A stretch of 61,071 nucleotides of DNA from NCBI GenBank assembly GCA_016223205.1, contig JACRPM010000001.1:1-61071 (forward strand). The letters are read 5' to 3'. Under the pieces are notes generated by a model. That model was not told where the DNA came from, made no database searches, and saw nothing but the letters and a program-made list of their open reading frames with translations. Every line of letters begins with the position of its first letter. The first letter of the stretch is position 1. A program made the translations under genes and the position numbers. Source of the DNA: Candidatus Saganbacteria bacterium (GTDB lineage: Bacteria; Margulisbacteria; WOR-1; XYC2-FULL-46-14; WPAF01). Positions 36,079 to 44,731 of the stretch are shown piece by piece.

Positions 36079-36528
36079 TTATTTCTCCCAAAGGTTCGGT
36101 CCCGGATTATTTGCCAATTCTTCAATGAGCTTTTTCAGCTGATAGTCAAAAGCGTTATCGGTCGGCGCCTGTTTTTCCATGGCCATAGTGGCAAAAGTCC
36201 GTTTCAGCATATTTCTGGCCTTTATTTCAGCCTGTTTATTTATTATCTTTTCCAAGCCCTCTTTGGAAACCATAACCCCCATAAATTCGCATTCTAAACC
36301 TCCGGCTATTTTAACCAATGTCTTGACAGCGCAGGACTCCGCGTTTTCTTCTATCCTGGAAAGCAGCGGTTGGCTGATCTTTAGCCGCTTTGACAGCTGT
36401 TTTTGGGTCATGCCGAGCGCTTCCCGAATATCACGGATACGCTGGCCTATCTTTTCGGCCGGCAACGGGCGACCCTCTTTTACCGCATCAGAGATCTGCT
36501 TTAATTTTAAACCTTTCAAATCTGCCAT
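36079..36528 (-). CDS. mobile mystery protein A (HTH regulator)
   Basis: 149 residues from the ATG at 36528, which has AAGGGGGT before it; a TTG at 36549 would overlap the operator. Helix-turn-helix at about 25-80: IGQRIRDIREALGMTQKQLSKRLKISQPLLSRIEENAE, typical of Xre/HigA regulators. Forms an operon with the Fic gene 15 bases downstream. Probably represses its own promoter through the sites at 36551-36601. Confidence 0.92.
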   Translation of the reverse strand: MADLKGLKLKQISDAVKEGRPLPAEKIGQRIRDIREALGMTQKQLSKRLKISQPLLSRIEENAESCAVKTLVKIAGGLECEFMGVMVSKEGLEKIINKQAEIKARNMLKRTFATMAMEKQAPTDNAFDYQLKKLIEELANNPGPNLWEK

Positions 36529-36550
36529 ATTTACCCCCTTATTATTCAAA

Positions 36551-36601
36551 TATAACCTATAAGTTATATTATCGAGGCATAAATATAACCTATAAGTTAT
36601 A
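36551..36601 (-). promoter_or_regulatory. double operator of the mobile mystery operon
   Basis: TATAAC CTATAA GTTATA occurs at 36551-36568 and again at 36584-36601, 33 bases (about three helical turns) apart. Each is an inverted repeat. They lie just upstream of the regulator gene and overlap its promoter region, as expected for autoregulation. Confidence 0.8.
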
Positions 36602-36721
36602 CCAAGTCAAGGGGTTGGTCCTCACCCGTCCCGCTTCCTTTCCCTCCTTCTCCTTCCTTTCCCTCGAATCCCTCTTCTTCAAAGCATTGACACCCAAATC
36701 CGCCGGTGGGAGAATACCTTC

Positions 36722-36934
36722 ATGACAGAAATATTGGTTGAAATAAGGGTGATCCCGAACGCGGACCACGATGAATTAGTGGGAACGCGGCTTTATGTAA
36801 CGTCGCCGGAGCATGATAGCCGGACCAACGAGATATTGATCGAGCTTATGGCCGAACATTACAACGTCAAGAAGAACCGCATCAAGATCATGAAGGGGTT
36901 CAATTCGATCCAGAAGACGGTGAAGATAATTTAG
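36722..36934 (+). CDS. DUF167 (YggU-type) protein
   Basis: 70 residues: MTEILVEIRVIPNADHDELVG, RLYVTSPEHDSRTNEILIELMAEHYNVKKNRIKIMKGFNSIQKTVKI, the VxPNAxxxEI...VxxxxxxGxANxxLixxLAxxxxVxxxxixixxGxxSxxKxxxI pattern of DUF167. Function unknown in all bacteria. Its promoter TTGACA (36687-36692), 17 bases, GAGAAT (36710-36715) leaves 6 bases to the ATG, so the mRNA should be leaderless. A truncated duplicate lies at 35434. Confidence 0.9.
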   Translation: MTEILVEIRVIPNADHDELVGTRLYVTSPEHDSRTNEILIELMAEHYNVKKNRIKIMKGFNSIQKTVKII

Positions 36935-36968
36935 CTAAATGCTGCGTCCCGCGCCTCGCCAGTGAAAA

Positions 36969-37093
36969 AACAAGCATCAAATCACAAAAAACAAACAATA
37001 CTTAAGCACCAAATAATAAATGTTTAAACCATAGAAATTATAATTTTGGTATTGTTTGATTTTTGATGCTTGTTCTTTGTTATTTTGCTCCCA
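36969..37093. repeat. inverted and direct copies of the intergenic repeat
   Basis: 36969-37010 (CAAGCATCAAAT to ACAAACAATACTTAAG) is roughly the reverse complement of 37034-37080 (GTATTGTTTG to TTGATGCTTGTT), so the pair could form a long hairpin. The right copy equals 35311-35371 in its first 25 bases. Confidence 0.7.
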
Positions 37094-37496
37094 TTCCCTC
37101 GTCATTTGGGCCTTCGACATTCGTCATTTATGCCTCATGCCCGTACCCGAGCGCGTAAAGCGTGCGGCGGTAGCGAAATGCGTTTCGTAGTGCGGAATGC
37201 GTAAGGCGTGCCGCGCTTCGCCAGCACGCGCAACGAAACGCGCCTCGCTGACGCATAACACGTTTCGCTTTCCCTCCTCCTCCCTCCTTCTCCCTCTCAT
37301 CCCTCAAATTCCTCTCCGAAACTACGCCCTTCATTCCCACACCAGAATACTCAACTGCTTGTGGTGGGGTTACCTTGTATGCGAAAAGCGGGGTCAAATA
37401 CCCGGCTTGATCAGGCGGTGTTTTGGTGTGGGAATTTACAGAAAAAAGCAAGGGTTTGGCTATGCGTTGACAAGGGAGGAGGGGGGGTATAACCTG
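37094..37496. other. low-complexity intergenic region without a convincing gene
   Basis: Holds GC-rich repeats around GCGTAAGGCGTGC and AACGAAACGCG (37150-37265), a pyrimidine tract (37268-37305) similar to one at 36640-36675, and then unassigned sequence. Open frames exist but have repeat-like translations. TTGACA near 37467 followed by TATAAC is too closely spaced for a normal promoter. Confidence 0.5.
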
Positions 37497-37838
37497 TTAT
37501 TGTTTCTCTTTATTTACATATCCAGCTACTAATAATGCAATTAAAACGGCTCCAATAAGCGCCTCAGAAGCAGCCACCAATCTGAGATGTCCAAATGGAA
37601 CAATATCACCATAACCTAAAGTCGTAAACGTAACAATTGAAAAATATAAAGAAGTATAATAATTACTTAATTCATTCTGGCCAATGAAACAATATATTAG
37701 AGAAAATGTGATTATGGTAAATGACATCCATGCTATTATAAATTGCGGTTTTTCGCCATAGCCCCAGAATGCCCAGCTGAATAAGCTAGGGAAGCATTTA
37801 ATCTTGTGCGTGATTGTTCTCCATCCGGTGACCTTCAC
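37497..37838 (-). CDS. two-helix potassium channel-type protein
   Basis: 113 residues from a GTG. Two membrane helices (about 33-53 and 84-105) flank a pore loop with the selectivity filter TTLGYGDIVP, the mark of K+ channel pores (ion-channel domain). The N-terminal 30 residues (KVTGWRTITHKIKCFPSLFSWAFWGYGEKP) look like the end of a larger cytoplasmic part, so the gene may be 5'-truncated. AT-rich compared with the rest of the window. Confidence 0.8.
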   Translation of the reverse strand: MKVTGWRTITHKIKCFPSLFSWAFWGYGEKPQFIIAWMSFTIITFSLIYCFIGQNELSNYYTSLYFSIVTFTTLGYGDIVPFGHLRLVAASEALIGAVLIALLVAGYVNKEKQ

Positions 37839-37875
37839 CCATAATCACTGACTTGGAAGACGTGAGCAATAGGTA

Positions 37876-38022
37876 TTACTCTCTGCTACAATCCACCACA
37901 TAAAGCATTCGATCTCCGTCCAACAAGCCCAATCCTTCGATAAGTTCGCTCAAGAGCAACTTGGCATTGGCGAAGCGCGCCGTGCCTACCGGCAGGCAGG
38001 TTTCGTAAAGGGGACCGGGGAC
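37876..38022 (-). pseudogene. remnant of an unidentified gene's 3' end
   Basis: One frame reads LYETCLPVGTARFANAKLLLSELIEGLGLLDGDRMLYVVDCSRE and a stop, with no start codon or ribosome site. CLPVG is coded by a variant of the CCTGCC palindrome (37983-38000), which probably disrupted or extended the gene. No family recognised. Confidence 0.4.
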
Positions 38023-38037
38023 CTTATTCACTCGTCA

Positions 38038-38364
38038 TTACTTAATCATCGTCAACAGCATCTTGAAGCTTTTTTTGGCGAATAAAGCGTGGGGCTCGTC
38101 GGCCGGCATGAGGAGCGCCTCTCCCGCCTTCACGACATGGCTCTTTTTGGATATCACGATCTCCGCTTCTCCTTCGATGACTTGCACCAGCGCGTCATAG
38201 GGGGTTTTGTGTTCGGCGATGGACTGGCCCTCCGCCAGGGCAAAAAGCGTCGAGCTTCCGTTCGGCTTGTTGATCAGCATCCGGCTGACGATCGAGCCGT
38301 TTTGGTAAGCGATCAATCCCGAAAGCGCATAGATTTCCCCGGGCAGGAACTTGTTGTCCGCCAT
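38038..38364 (-). CDS. cupin-domain protein
   Basis: 108 residues forming one small beta-barrel: SSTLFALAEGQSIAEHKTPYDALVQVIEGEAEIVISKKSHVVKAGEALLMPADEPHALFAKKSFKMLL, with the cupin motifs GxxxxxH(x)nG and PxxxPHA. Metal ligands are partial (His in EHKTPYDA, His in EPHAL). Ligand and role unknown. The ATG is preceded by GGTGAAAC-type sequence. Confidence 0.85.
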   Translation of the reverse strand: MADNKFLPGEIYALSGLIAYQNGSIVSRMLINKPNGSSTLFALAEGQSIAEHKTPYDALVQVIEGEAEIVISKKSHVVKAGEALLMPADEPHALFAKKSFKMLLTMIK

Positions 38365-38446
38365 GTTTCACCTCAAATTTAATTATAGCACGCCTTCAAT
38401 TATTCTAAATGGAGAATGCGGGGTGGGGAAATTAGGTAATCACGAA

Positions 38447-39073
38447 TTACGAGTTTAGAGGGACGCCGATAGAGAAGAACTGGGGTTTTTCCCGGGGAAA
38501 TAAGATCGGCTCCGGATCAATATTAGTATCGGCTATTCTTCCAGAGAAAAGTCCGCTTTTGTCAAAACAACCGCGGCCCACCGCCATGGCTAAATGCAGG
38601 TGGTAATCCCAGGGCATCCGGTCCCGGTGTCTTCCCATTAAAGTTCCCAGCAATTGGCCTTTGCGCACCGGTGTCGGCATTCCGACGGTAAGGTCTTTGG
38701 CGGCGATAAGATGGATCAGTGAAACAGAGATAAATGAGGTAAAATTTTCTGTGCAGCAAAAAGAATGGACCAGGTCCATGCTGGAGTAACATCCATGAGG
38801 CCCCTGCCTAAGAATGTCCAGAACTATGCCGTCCATCATGGCGTAAACCGGCGTCCGGGGAGGCATCCCGACTACCACCCTACCGTCATTCCCCTCATAA
38901 GCCATTAGGTCAAAAGCGCTGTGAACTCCCGGGTTAAAAGGATTGGTGCTGACCCATTTTTTAAAACCAGGAAGACCCTTTTCGTCGATAGGAAAACGCA
39001 GGTTTTGCCCCGGCTTCCATCTGGTGATGCGCGGTAATTTTCCGGCGGCCCTATATACACTGCTAACGTTCAT
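38447..39073 (-). CDS. M23/LytM-like peptidase-domain protein
   Basis: 209 residues. A LytM-type core is visible: GVHSAFDLMAYEG (as GxHxGxD), RTPVYAMMDGIVLDIL, TPVRKGQLLGTLMG, YHLHLAMAVG (the HxH motif) and a final DPEPILFP. The first Gly-His-Gly-Asp element is altered, but His and Asp are kept, so zinc binding is possible. The domain is interrupted by an extra loop (CYSSMDLVHSFCCTENFTS). No signal peptide: a cell-wall peptidase without one must be exported by another route, for example the flagellar gate. The ATG at 39073 follows a sigma28-like promoter by 19 bases; a more upstream start would overlap it. Confidence 0.78.
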   Translation of the reverse strand: MNVSSVYRAAGKLPRITRWKPGQNLRFPIDEKGLPGFKKWVSTNPFNPGVHSAFDLMAYEGNDGRVVVGMPPRTPVYAMMDGIVLDILRQGPHGCYSSMDLVHSFCCTENFTSFISVSLIHLIAAKDLTVGMPTPVRKGQLLGTLMGRHRDRMPWDYHLHLAMAVGRGCFDKSGLFSGRIADTNIDPEPILFPREKPQFFSIGVPLNS

Positions 39074-39092
39074 AATATTCTCTGCTAAATAT

Positions 39093-39119
39093 ATATCGAT
39101 AAATATCACGATGAATTTC
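39093..39119 (-). promoter_or_regulatory. sigma28-like promoter of the M23-like gene
   Basis: Reading leftwards: GAAATTCA (39112-39119), 11 bases, ATCGATAT (39093-39100). It lies in the 57-base gap after the upstream gene. Confidence 0.65.
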
Positions 39120-39130
39120 AGGCGATACGG

Positions 39131-39613
39131 CTAAGACAGATCGCCGGCCGGACTGATCCAGGCCGGAGTTATCCCGAAAACTGTCGTAAAAAACGAGTGG
39201 TCGTCATTTAATAAAATGATCGGCTCCAGTTTTTCCAGGTTCATCAGCGGAAAGCCGCCATCGTTCCGGGCGGGCATTATCCTCATATGAGGAAGATCGT
39301 TCCTTAATTTCCGCAGCAGGGACTCTTCCGCTTTCTGGTAAGCGCGGAAATAAGCGCCTTCAGAGATATCTTTATTACCCGTCCTGGCGCCGAAGGCCCT
39401 AAAGCGAACCCCGACCAGGAGGTGGTCTTTATTGGGGCGGCCTTCGTAAATGTTGAAGAATTCCAGGTCAACATCGATCGGCCCCAGCCGGTAGAAAACC
39501 GCCGGTTCGCGATAAACAGATAGGCGGTACGCCACCGCCTTCGCCTGTTGAAGCCGGGGGTGGAACATCATCTCCACCGACCCTCTGTGCCCGAAAGTTG
39601 CGATCCTTATCAT
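39131..39613 (-). CDS. unknown protein, sigma28-type leaderless promoter
   Basis: 160 residues, alpha/beta pattern, no recognised family. Segments: RIATFGHRGSVEMMFHPRLQQAKAVAYRLSVYRE, a strand-rich IDVDLEFFNIYEGRPNKDHLLVGVRFRAFG, a helix with RAYQKAEESLLRKLRNDL. The ATG at 39613 is 6 bases after the -10 box. It is directly followed by the M23-like gene, which has its own promoter of the same type. Confidence 0.65.
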   Translation of the reverse strand: MIRIATFGHRGSVEMMFHPRLQQAKAVAYRLSVYREPAVFYRLGPIDVDLEFFNIYEGRPNKDHLLVGVRFRAFGARTGNKDISEGAYFRAYQKAEESLLRKLRNDLPHMRIMPARNDGGFPLMNLEKLEPIILLNDDHSFFTTVFGITPAWISPAGDLS

Positions 39614-39619
39614 GCGTCT

Positions 39620-39646
39620 ATATCGAATGCTCTCCGCGCCGATTTC
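39620..39646 (-). promoter_or_regulatory. sigma28-like promoter of the gene 39131-39613
   Basis: Reading leftwards: GAAATCGG (39639-39646), 11 bases, TTCGATAT (39620-39627), then 6 bases to the ATG. Confidence 0.6.
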
Positions 39647-39653
39647 ACCAATA

Positions 39654-39662
39654 TGCTATAAT
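39654..39662 (+). promoter_or_regulatory. extended -10 promoter of the nitroreductase gene
   Basis: TGCTATAAT (TATAAT 39657-39662). It lies back to back with the sigma28-like promoter of the opposite strand, only 10 bases apart. AGAGG at 39673-39677 precedes the ATG at 39688. Confidence 0.6.
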
Positions 39663-39687
39663 TCCCAAAGAAAAGAGGTTTTAACGA

Positions 39688-40251
39688 ATGAATCAGACCT
39701 TGGAAAACATATTGGGACGCCGTTCGGTGCGCGCCTTCGAGGACAAACCGATCCCGGCCGAGATCATTGGCCAGCTCATTTCGGCCGGCAACGCCGCGCC
39801 CTCGGGGGGCAACGGCCAGCCCTGGCGGTTCGTGGTGATCAAAAATAAGGAATGCCGCGAGCAATTCGCAAAGCTGGCCCTGCCGCTTTATAAGGCCTGG
39901 CTGGAAAAATCGCCTGCTTCCATGAAAGAGATGCGCAAATCCATCGACAGCTCGACCGACGACCCGGTCTATTACCGCGCCCCGGCGATCGTGTTCGTGA
40001 TCGGAAAAGGTCCGACCGCCGATATGGATTGTTCCCTCGCGTGTGAGAACATGATGGTGGCGGCTCGCTCCTTCGAGATCGGCAGCTGCTGGGTCTATTT
40101 CGGCCAGCTAATAATAGAGGTTCCCGAGATCAGGCAGCTGCTGGAGCTGGCCGAGGGCGAAAAGGTCTACGGCCCCATGGTCTTTGGCTATCCTTTGGGC
40201 GGTTTTCCTAAATCTCCTCCGAAAAAAGAGCCGATCGTAACTTACTTCTGA
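39688..40251 (+). CDS. nitroreductase-family flavoprotein
   Basis: 187 residues. Starts with LENILGRRSVRAFEDKPIP, the FMN-binding RRSVRxF motif, followed by SAGNAAPSGGNGQPWRFVVI and a C-terminal YGPMVFGYP. NAD(P)H-dependent reduction of quinones, nitro compounds or flavins is typical; physiological substrate unknown. The stop shares its last base with the next gene's start. Confidence 0.94.
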   Translation: MNQTLENILGRRSVRAFEDKPIPAEIIGQLISAGNAAPSGGNGQPWRFVVIKNKECREQFAKLALPLYKAWLEKSPASMKEMRKSIDSSTDDPVYYRAPAIVFVIGKGPTADMDCSLACENMMVAARSFEIGSCWVYFGQLIIEVPEIRQLLELAEGEKVYGPMVFGYPLGGFPKSPPKKEPIVTYF

Positions 40252-40901
40252 TGCAATTGAAATCGGTAATAAGCTTATTGACAAAGCATTCCAACCCCAA
40301 AAACGCCGCCGGCATGGCGAGGTTCGGCATCAATCCCAAGAATACTTTGGGCATCAGCATTCCCTTCCTCCGCTCTCTGGCCAGGAAGATAGGGAAGGAC
40401 CACAAGCTGGCACAGCAACTTTGGAAAACCAAGATCCACGAAGCGCGGCTTTTGGCGGGATTCATCGATGACCATAAACAGGTCACCGTTAAGCAGATGG
40501 ACAGCTGGGTTAAGGATTTTGATTCCTGGGATATTTGCGACCAGGTGTGCTCCAATCTTTTCGACAAAACACCCTGGGCGTACCAGAAAGCCAAACAGTG
40601 GACTAAAAGCAGTAAGGAGTTCGTTCGCCGGGCGGGCTTTGTGATGATGGCCTGCCTGGCCGTCCACGACAAGAAAGCGCCCGACAAAAAGCTCCTGCAG
40701 TTCTTCCCGCTGATAAAGAAATATTCTACCGACGAGCGCAACTTCGTTAAAAAAGCCGTCAATTGGGCTTTGCGGCAGATCGGGAAAAGGCATTCAAAGT
40801 TGAGGAAGCCCGCTGTGGTCTTAGCCCGGAAGCTGGCCAATAGCAAGTCACCCTCGGCAAGATGGGCGGGTAAGGATGCCCTGCGCGAACTTGTGCTATA
40901 A
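40251..40901 (+). CDS. AlkD-like DNA alkylation repair protein
   Basis: 216 residues, all-helical HEAT-like repeats: [115 protein letters not shown]. AlkD is a DNA glycosylase for bulky or cationic alkylated bases; the Trp and Asp residues of the active groove ([15 protein letters not shown]) are present. Overlaps the nitroreductase stop by one base. Confidence 0.92.
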   Translation: MQLKSVISLLTKHSNPKNAAGMARFGINPKNTLGISIPFLRSLARKIGKDHKLAQQLWKTKIHEARLLAGFIDDHKQVTVKQMDSWVKDFDSWDICDQVCSNLFDKTPWAYQKAKQWTKSSKEFVRRAGFVMMACLAVHDKKAPDKKLLQFFPLIKKYSTDERNFVKKAVNWALRQIGKRHSKLRKPAVVLARKLANSKSPSARWAGKDALRELVL

Positions 40902-40902
40902 T
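40894..40902 (+). promoter_or_regulatory. cimA: extended -10 promoter of cimA, leaderless
   Basis: TGCTATAAT with TATAAT at 40897-40902, overlapping the end of the AlkD gene. Six bases (TCCCCC) separate it from the cimA ATG at 40909 and there is no ribosome site. Confidence 0.65.
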
Positions 40903-40908
40903 TCCCCC

Positions 40909-42465
40909 ATGAAAGTTACTCTTTTCGACACCACCCTGCGAGACGGCGCCCAGACCGAGGGTATCTCTTTTTCTCTTGAAGATAAGCTCAAGATCGCTAA
41001 ACTCCTGGACGAACTGGGCGTTGATTACATCGAAGGCGGCTGGCCGGGATCAAACCCAAAAGATATAGAATTCTTCAAAGCCATCAAAGGTGTTAACCTG
41101 CAGCACGCCAAGGTCTGCGCATTCTCCTCTACCAGAAAAGCCAACGTTAAAGTGACAGACGACAAGAACATCAAGACTTTAATAGAAGCGGAAACTCCCG
41201 CAGTGAGCATCTTCGGCAAATGCTGGGACTTTCACGTCACCGACGCGCTCAAGACCACGCTCGAGGAGAATCTCGAGATGATCAAGGACACAGTGGCTTA
41301 CTGCAAAAAAGCCGGCCGCGAGGTGATCTTTGACGCCGAACACTTCTTCGACGGCTTCAAGAATAACAAAACCTACGCGCTAAAGTGTTTGAAGGCGGCG
41401 GAAGAAGCGGGGGCCGACGTGATGTGCCTGTGCGATACCAACGGCGGGTCGCTTTCTTTCGAGGTCCAGGAGATCATCGAAGAAGTTAAACAGTTCACCA
41501 AAGCCCCTCTCGGCATCCACGCCCATAACGATTCCGAGTGCGCGGTCTCGATCTCCGGCATGGCGGTCCATTGCGGTTGCGCTCAAGTCCAGGGGACGAT
41601 CAATGGTTATGGGGAAAGATGCGGCAACGCCAACCTATGCTCCATCATCCCGTTATTGAAGCTGAAAATGAAGATGGACTGCATCTCGGACGAGCAGTTA
41701 AAACATTTGACCGAGCTTTCCCGGCGGGTGGCCGAGATCGCCAACCTGCCGCAATCGGCGCATCAGCCCTTCGTGGGGCGGTCCGCTTTTGCCCACAAGG
41801 GCGGCATCCACGTTTCCGCGGTGCTCAAACATCCTTCCACTTACGAGCACGTCAAGCCGGAGTTGGTGGGCAACGCACGGAGGGTGACGGTCTCGGAATT
41901 ATCCGGCATCTCCAATCTTATTTTCAAGGCCAAAGAATACGGGGTGGACCTCGACAAGAATACCCCCGAGGTCAAGGAGCTCGTCAAAAAGCTCAAACAA
42001 CTGGAGAACGAGGGTTACCAATTCGAAGAAGGGGAGGCGAGCTTTGAGCTCCTGATGAGAAGGTCGCTCGGTGTTTATCGGCCGATCTTCGAGCTTAAGG
42101 AATATTCGATCGAGATCTTGCAGAAAAGCGAAGAGAACTTCGTGGTCAAGGCCCAGATGAAGATCAAGGTCGCAGGCAAGGTCTATGAGTCCGAGGACGT
42201 GGGCGACGGCCCGATCAACGCCTTGGACGGCGCCTTGAGAAAAGTCCTCGAAGGCATCTATCCTAAAATAAAAGAGGTCAAACTTACCGACTACAAGGTG
42301 AGGGTCTTGGATTCCAAGGCCGGCACCGCCGCCCGCGTGCGCGTCATCATCGAAAGCCGCGACGAGGGGCGGTCGTGGGGGACGGTGGGGGTTTCGACGA
42401 ATGTGGTCGAGGCTTCCTATTTAGCCCTGGTTGATTCGCTGGAATACATGCTTATTAAGGGTTGA
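40909..42465 (+). CDS. cimA: (R)-citramalate synthase
   Basis: 518 residues from the ATG at 40909. Condenses pyruvate and acetyl-CoA to citramalate on the threonine-independent isoleucine route. Visible are [48 protein letters not shown], the metal-binding [23 protein letters not shown] and [14 protein letters not shown], plus the C-terminal regulatory domain (about 400-510). The DTTLRDGAQ variant and [10 protein letters not shown] fit CimA better than 2-isopropylmalate synthase. Its 3' end overlaps the Fic-like gene by 11 bases. Confidence 0.93.
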   Translation: MKVTLFDTTLRDGAQTEGISFSLEDKLKIAKLLDELGVDYIEGGWPGSNPKDIEFFKAIKGVNLQHAKVCAFSSTRKANVKVTDDKNIKTLIEAETPAVSIFGKCWDFHVTDALKTTLEENLEMIKDTVAYCKKAGREVIFDAEHFFDGFKNNKTYALKCLKAAEEAGADVMCLCDTNGGSLSFEVQEIIEEVKQFTKAPLGIHAHNDSECAVSISGMAVHCGCAQVQGTINGYGERCGNANLCSIIPLLKLKMKMDCISDEQLKHLTELSRRVAEIANLPQSAHQPFVGRSAFAHKGGIHVSAVLKHPSTYEHVKPELVGNARRVTVSELSGISNLIFKAKEYGVDLDKNTPEVKELVKKLKQLENEGYQFEEGEASFELLMRRSLGVYRPIFELKEYSIEILQKSEENFVVKAQMKIKVAGKVYESEDVGDGPINALDGALRKVLEGIYPKIKEVKLTDYKVRVLDSKAGTAARVRVIIESRDEGRSWGTVGVSTNVVEASYLALVDSLEYMLIKG

Positions 42466-43300
42466 GTTCGAAGAAATCCCTGGTCTCGGGATTGAGCAGG
42501 CGCACCAAGCCCCGCATTTCCTCATTCAGAGTTCGTCCGGCCAGGTCCCCGTAAAAAACCCTATCCAGGTTATTTACATATAAGCAAAGCAGCTGCAGTG
42601 CCAGGTCGGCTGTCCTTCCTTGCCGGATCAGCGCGAAAGAGTTGAATCTCAAAAGCCGGTCTTCACTAGGGGTGTTGATCACCAAAAACGATCTAAAATC
42701 CCGGCTGGCCAGCACTGGAGGATATCTGCGGCCTCTCTCGCCCTGCAAGAGAATCTTATCCATAAAAAATCTGGCGGTGTGCTTGGTCTGTCCTTCAAAA
42801 GGATGGATCTGATCGTAGCGCGCGTAGAACATCACCGCCCGCAAAAAAGGGTGCAGGATCCGGGCTGCGGGAGAATTTATCCATTTGATAAGCTCTTTCA
42901 TTTTTTGCGGAACTTCCTGTGGAGCGGGCATCCAATAGGGTTCGTTCCCGTTGCTGCGGAAAGCGGGGAAGGCGCGGTAAAGCTCAACCTCCGGGCCGTA
43001 GGGATTAGCGCCGTAGTTCATAGCTTGCACCCGGCCGATCTCGACTTCGGTTATATCCGGATGATCGATCAGGGATCCCATGGCTCCGACCGAGTGAAAG
43101 CCCAGGTCATTTTGCAGCAGCGCCTGCGCTCTCTCATCAAAAGGAAAGTCGTCCGGCATCGAATCTATGAGCCGGTCCAGCCGTTCCAGCGCCCCAAGGA
43201 TGACACGTTTTCGCTCGAGCGGAAGATCACGGTGCCGCACGGCGAATTCGAGCCGGCGGTCGATCGTCGGCGGACGGTATTTGGCGAGTGCGGTTATCAT
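42455..43300 (-). CDS. degenerate Fic-domain protein coupled to the radical SAM gene
   Basis: 281 residues. The Fic core is clear: [49 protein letters not shown] mirrors the PPPxxVPxLMxxLVxWLN...HPLxRAAxxHxxFxxIHPFxDG flap and helix. The active site reads [12 protein letters not shown] (166-177): catalytic His166 and the final Arg remain, but the GNGR anion-binding loop is lost. It may be inactive or use another chemistry. N-terminal 90 residues are helical. The start overlaps the radical SAM stop by 4 bases (ATGA), so the two act together, from one sigma28-like promoter. Confidence 0.82.
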   Translation of the reverse strand: MITALAKYRPPTIDRRLEFAVRHRDLPLERKRVILGALERLDRLIDSMPDDFPFDERAQALLQNDLGFHSVGAMGSLIDHPDITEVEIGRVQAMNYGANPYGPEVELYRAFPAFRSNGNEPYWMPAPQEVPQKMKELIKWINSPAARILHPFLRAVMFYARYDQIHPFEGQTKHTARFFMDKILLQGERGRRYPPVLASRDFRSFLVINTPSEDRLLRFNSFALIRQGRTADLALQLLCLYVNNLDRVFYGDLAGRTLNEEMRGLVRLLNPETRDFFELNP

Positions 43301-44721
43301 GAGCTTATATCAGCTTGTTCGGCATGATACTTCGCTAATCTCAGGTCAACGGCCTTAAGGCAAACTTTGAGGAAATGGCGGTTTTGGGCTTCCGCGGAGC
43401 GGTCTTGAAGATATTTTTTGAATGGCAGTAAGAAATATTTTATGGCCAACTCCGCGCCGAAAGACCGCTCCGCTATTTCAAAACTATGATGCAGAGCTAA
43501 CTTCAAGGATTCCGAGGGAGTGTCAGCCAAAAATTGCGTGTCCAATTGGCTGGTAACCCAACGCAAAACGCCTTGTTCAATTATTCCCTGGAACCTTTCC
43601 AGCGCGACGTTCTTACAGTGTAGAGGCAAGGAATTTGCCGCCAGGAAGTAACGGGCGAATTGCCGGGCAACATCAGGTAGACTTGAAGCCAGCAAAGCTT
43701 CCGCAGGACCGCGAAGGTACTGTTGGAATCGAAAGGGCAGGACACTTATCCTCATCGGAAGGATCGGGTCCGATAAAAAGTCACAGAGCGCCTGGGCCTG
43801 CTCGGCTTCGGGAACGCCCAATACGTTTGGATCGGTGGTCTTTATTTCCGCCAGCTTATTCCACAGTATAGAAGCCAGGGTGGAATGGTTCAGGTTGCCC
43901 CATACCATTAATTCCGGCGGCCGGTCCAGGAAAGCGGCATGGTCGCCACTCACCACCTCGCCGCGGGGAGTGACAAAGATGCCGATGCCGTGGATCGAGT
44001 TAATGTGGTCCACCAGATTATCCAGGTCAACCGCTTTTGCCTGTCCCGGCGGCAGCTCCATGGCTTCGCCCTGCGCGTAGATCGTATTGATATGCACGTT
44101 CTTGCCAGTAACTGGGAAATCATGATCGAATGCTTGAACTTCTCTCCAGCAGCCTTTATCATCGGATCTTTTTCGGATATTGATCTCAAATCCCAACCCG
44201 TTCTTTCCGCAGGCCTCTTTCATGGTAATATAAATTTGCTTCAAGGACTTTCCTCTAGCGGAGAGAGCGATAGCATGGCCTTCATCGAGTGATAATACGA
44301 AAGTGCTGTTTTTGGGGAAATCGGTCAGTTGGGAAACCGCACTTGCCACGTCGGGAGCAAGGAAGCTTCCGTTGGTATCGATATAGAGGCGCTTGACGCG
44401 TCCGGCCGTATAATGGGCCAAGTCCATGAATACCCGCAAATGATCCGGTTCGTTCGCCCGGTACAGGAGAGGTTCTCCTCCGGAATAATACAGACGGCTT
44501 GCGCCGGCTAACTCATCCGCCGTACTTTTGATCAGATCGGGTTCGAGATCAACCGGCGGGTTCGGCCGGGCAGCATAGCAATGCCGGCAGCTTAAATCGC
44601 AGCGGTTGGTGACCAGCAGGGTGGCGGGGGCTTCCGTGCGGTTGAACATCCTAAGCAATAGGGCGGCTTTGCCCAGTCCCCGAGTGGGCCCCAATGGTAC
44701 ATCTGTGCGATTGATGCTCAT
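43297..44721 (-). CDS. radical SAM protein with unknown helical C-terminal domain
   Basis: 474 residues. [4Fe-4S]/SAM cysteines 41, 45, 48 in VTNRCDLSCRHCY, then LYYSGGEPLLY (the SAM-binding GGE) and LYIDTNGSF. Core at about 30-270. Residues about 290-474 are helical, with none of the clustered cysteines of SPASM or twitch domains, so peptide-modifying auxiliary clusters are absent. Residues 1-30 (SINRTDVPLGPTRGLGKAA) are polar, as in other genes of this promoter family. No precursor-peptide gene was seen next to it; the partner is the pseudo-Fic. Substrate unknown. Confidence 0.88.
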   Translation of the reverse strand: MSINRTDVPLGPTRGLGKAALLLRMFNRTEAPATLLVTNRCDLSCRHCYAARPNPPVDLEPDLIKSTADELAGASRLYYSGGEPLLYRANEPDHLRVFMDLAHYTAGRVKRLYIDTNGSFLAPDVASAVSQLTDFPKNSTFVLSLDEGHAIALSARGKSLKQIYITMKEACGKNGLGFEINIRKRSDDKGCWREVQAFDHDFPVTGKNVHINTIYAQGEAMELPPGQAKAVDLDNLVDHINSIHGIGIFVTPRGEVVSGDHAAFLDRPPELMVWGNLNHSTLASILWNKLAEIKTTDPNVLGVPEAEQAQALCDFLSDPILPMRISVLPFRFQQYLRGPAEALLASSLPDVARQFARYFLAANSLPLHCKNVALERFQGIIEQGVLRWVTSQLDTQFLADTPSESLKLALHHSFEIAERSFGAELAIKYFLLPFKKYLQDRSAEAQNRHFLKVCLKAVDLRLAKYHAEQADISS

Positions 44722-44731
44722 ATCTTATTAT

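Noticed and set aside
37197..37532. Plus-strand open frame of 111 codons in the repeat region
   Set aside because: Translation is repeat-derived (Ser/Leu/Pro runs) and overlaps the channel gene; no ribosome site.
42455..44721. RiPP biosynthesis locus around the radical SAM gene
   Set aside because: No SPASM cysteines, no small precursor gene and no transporter or peptidase next to it.
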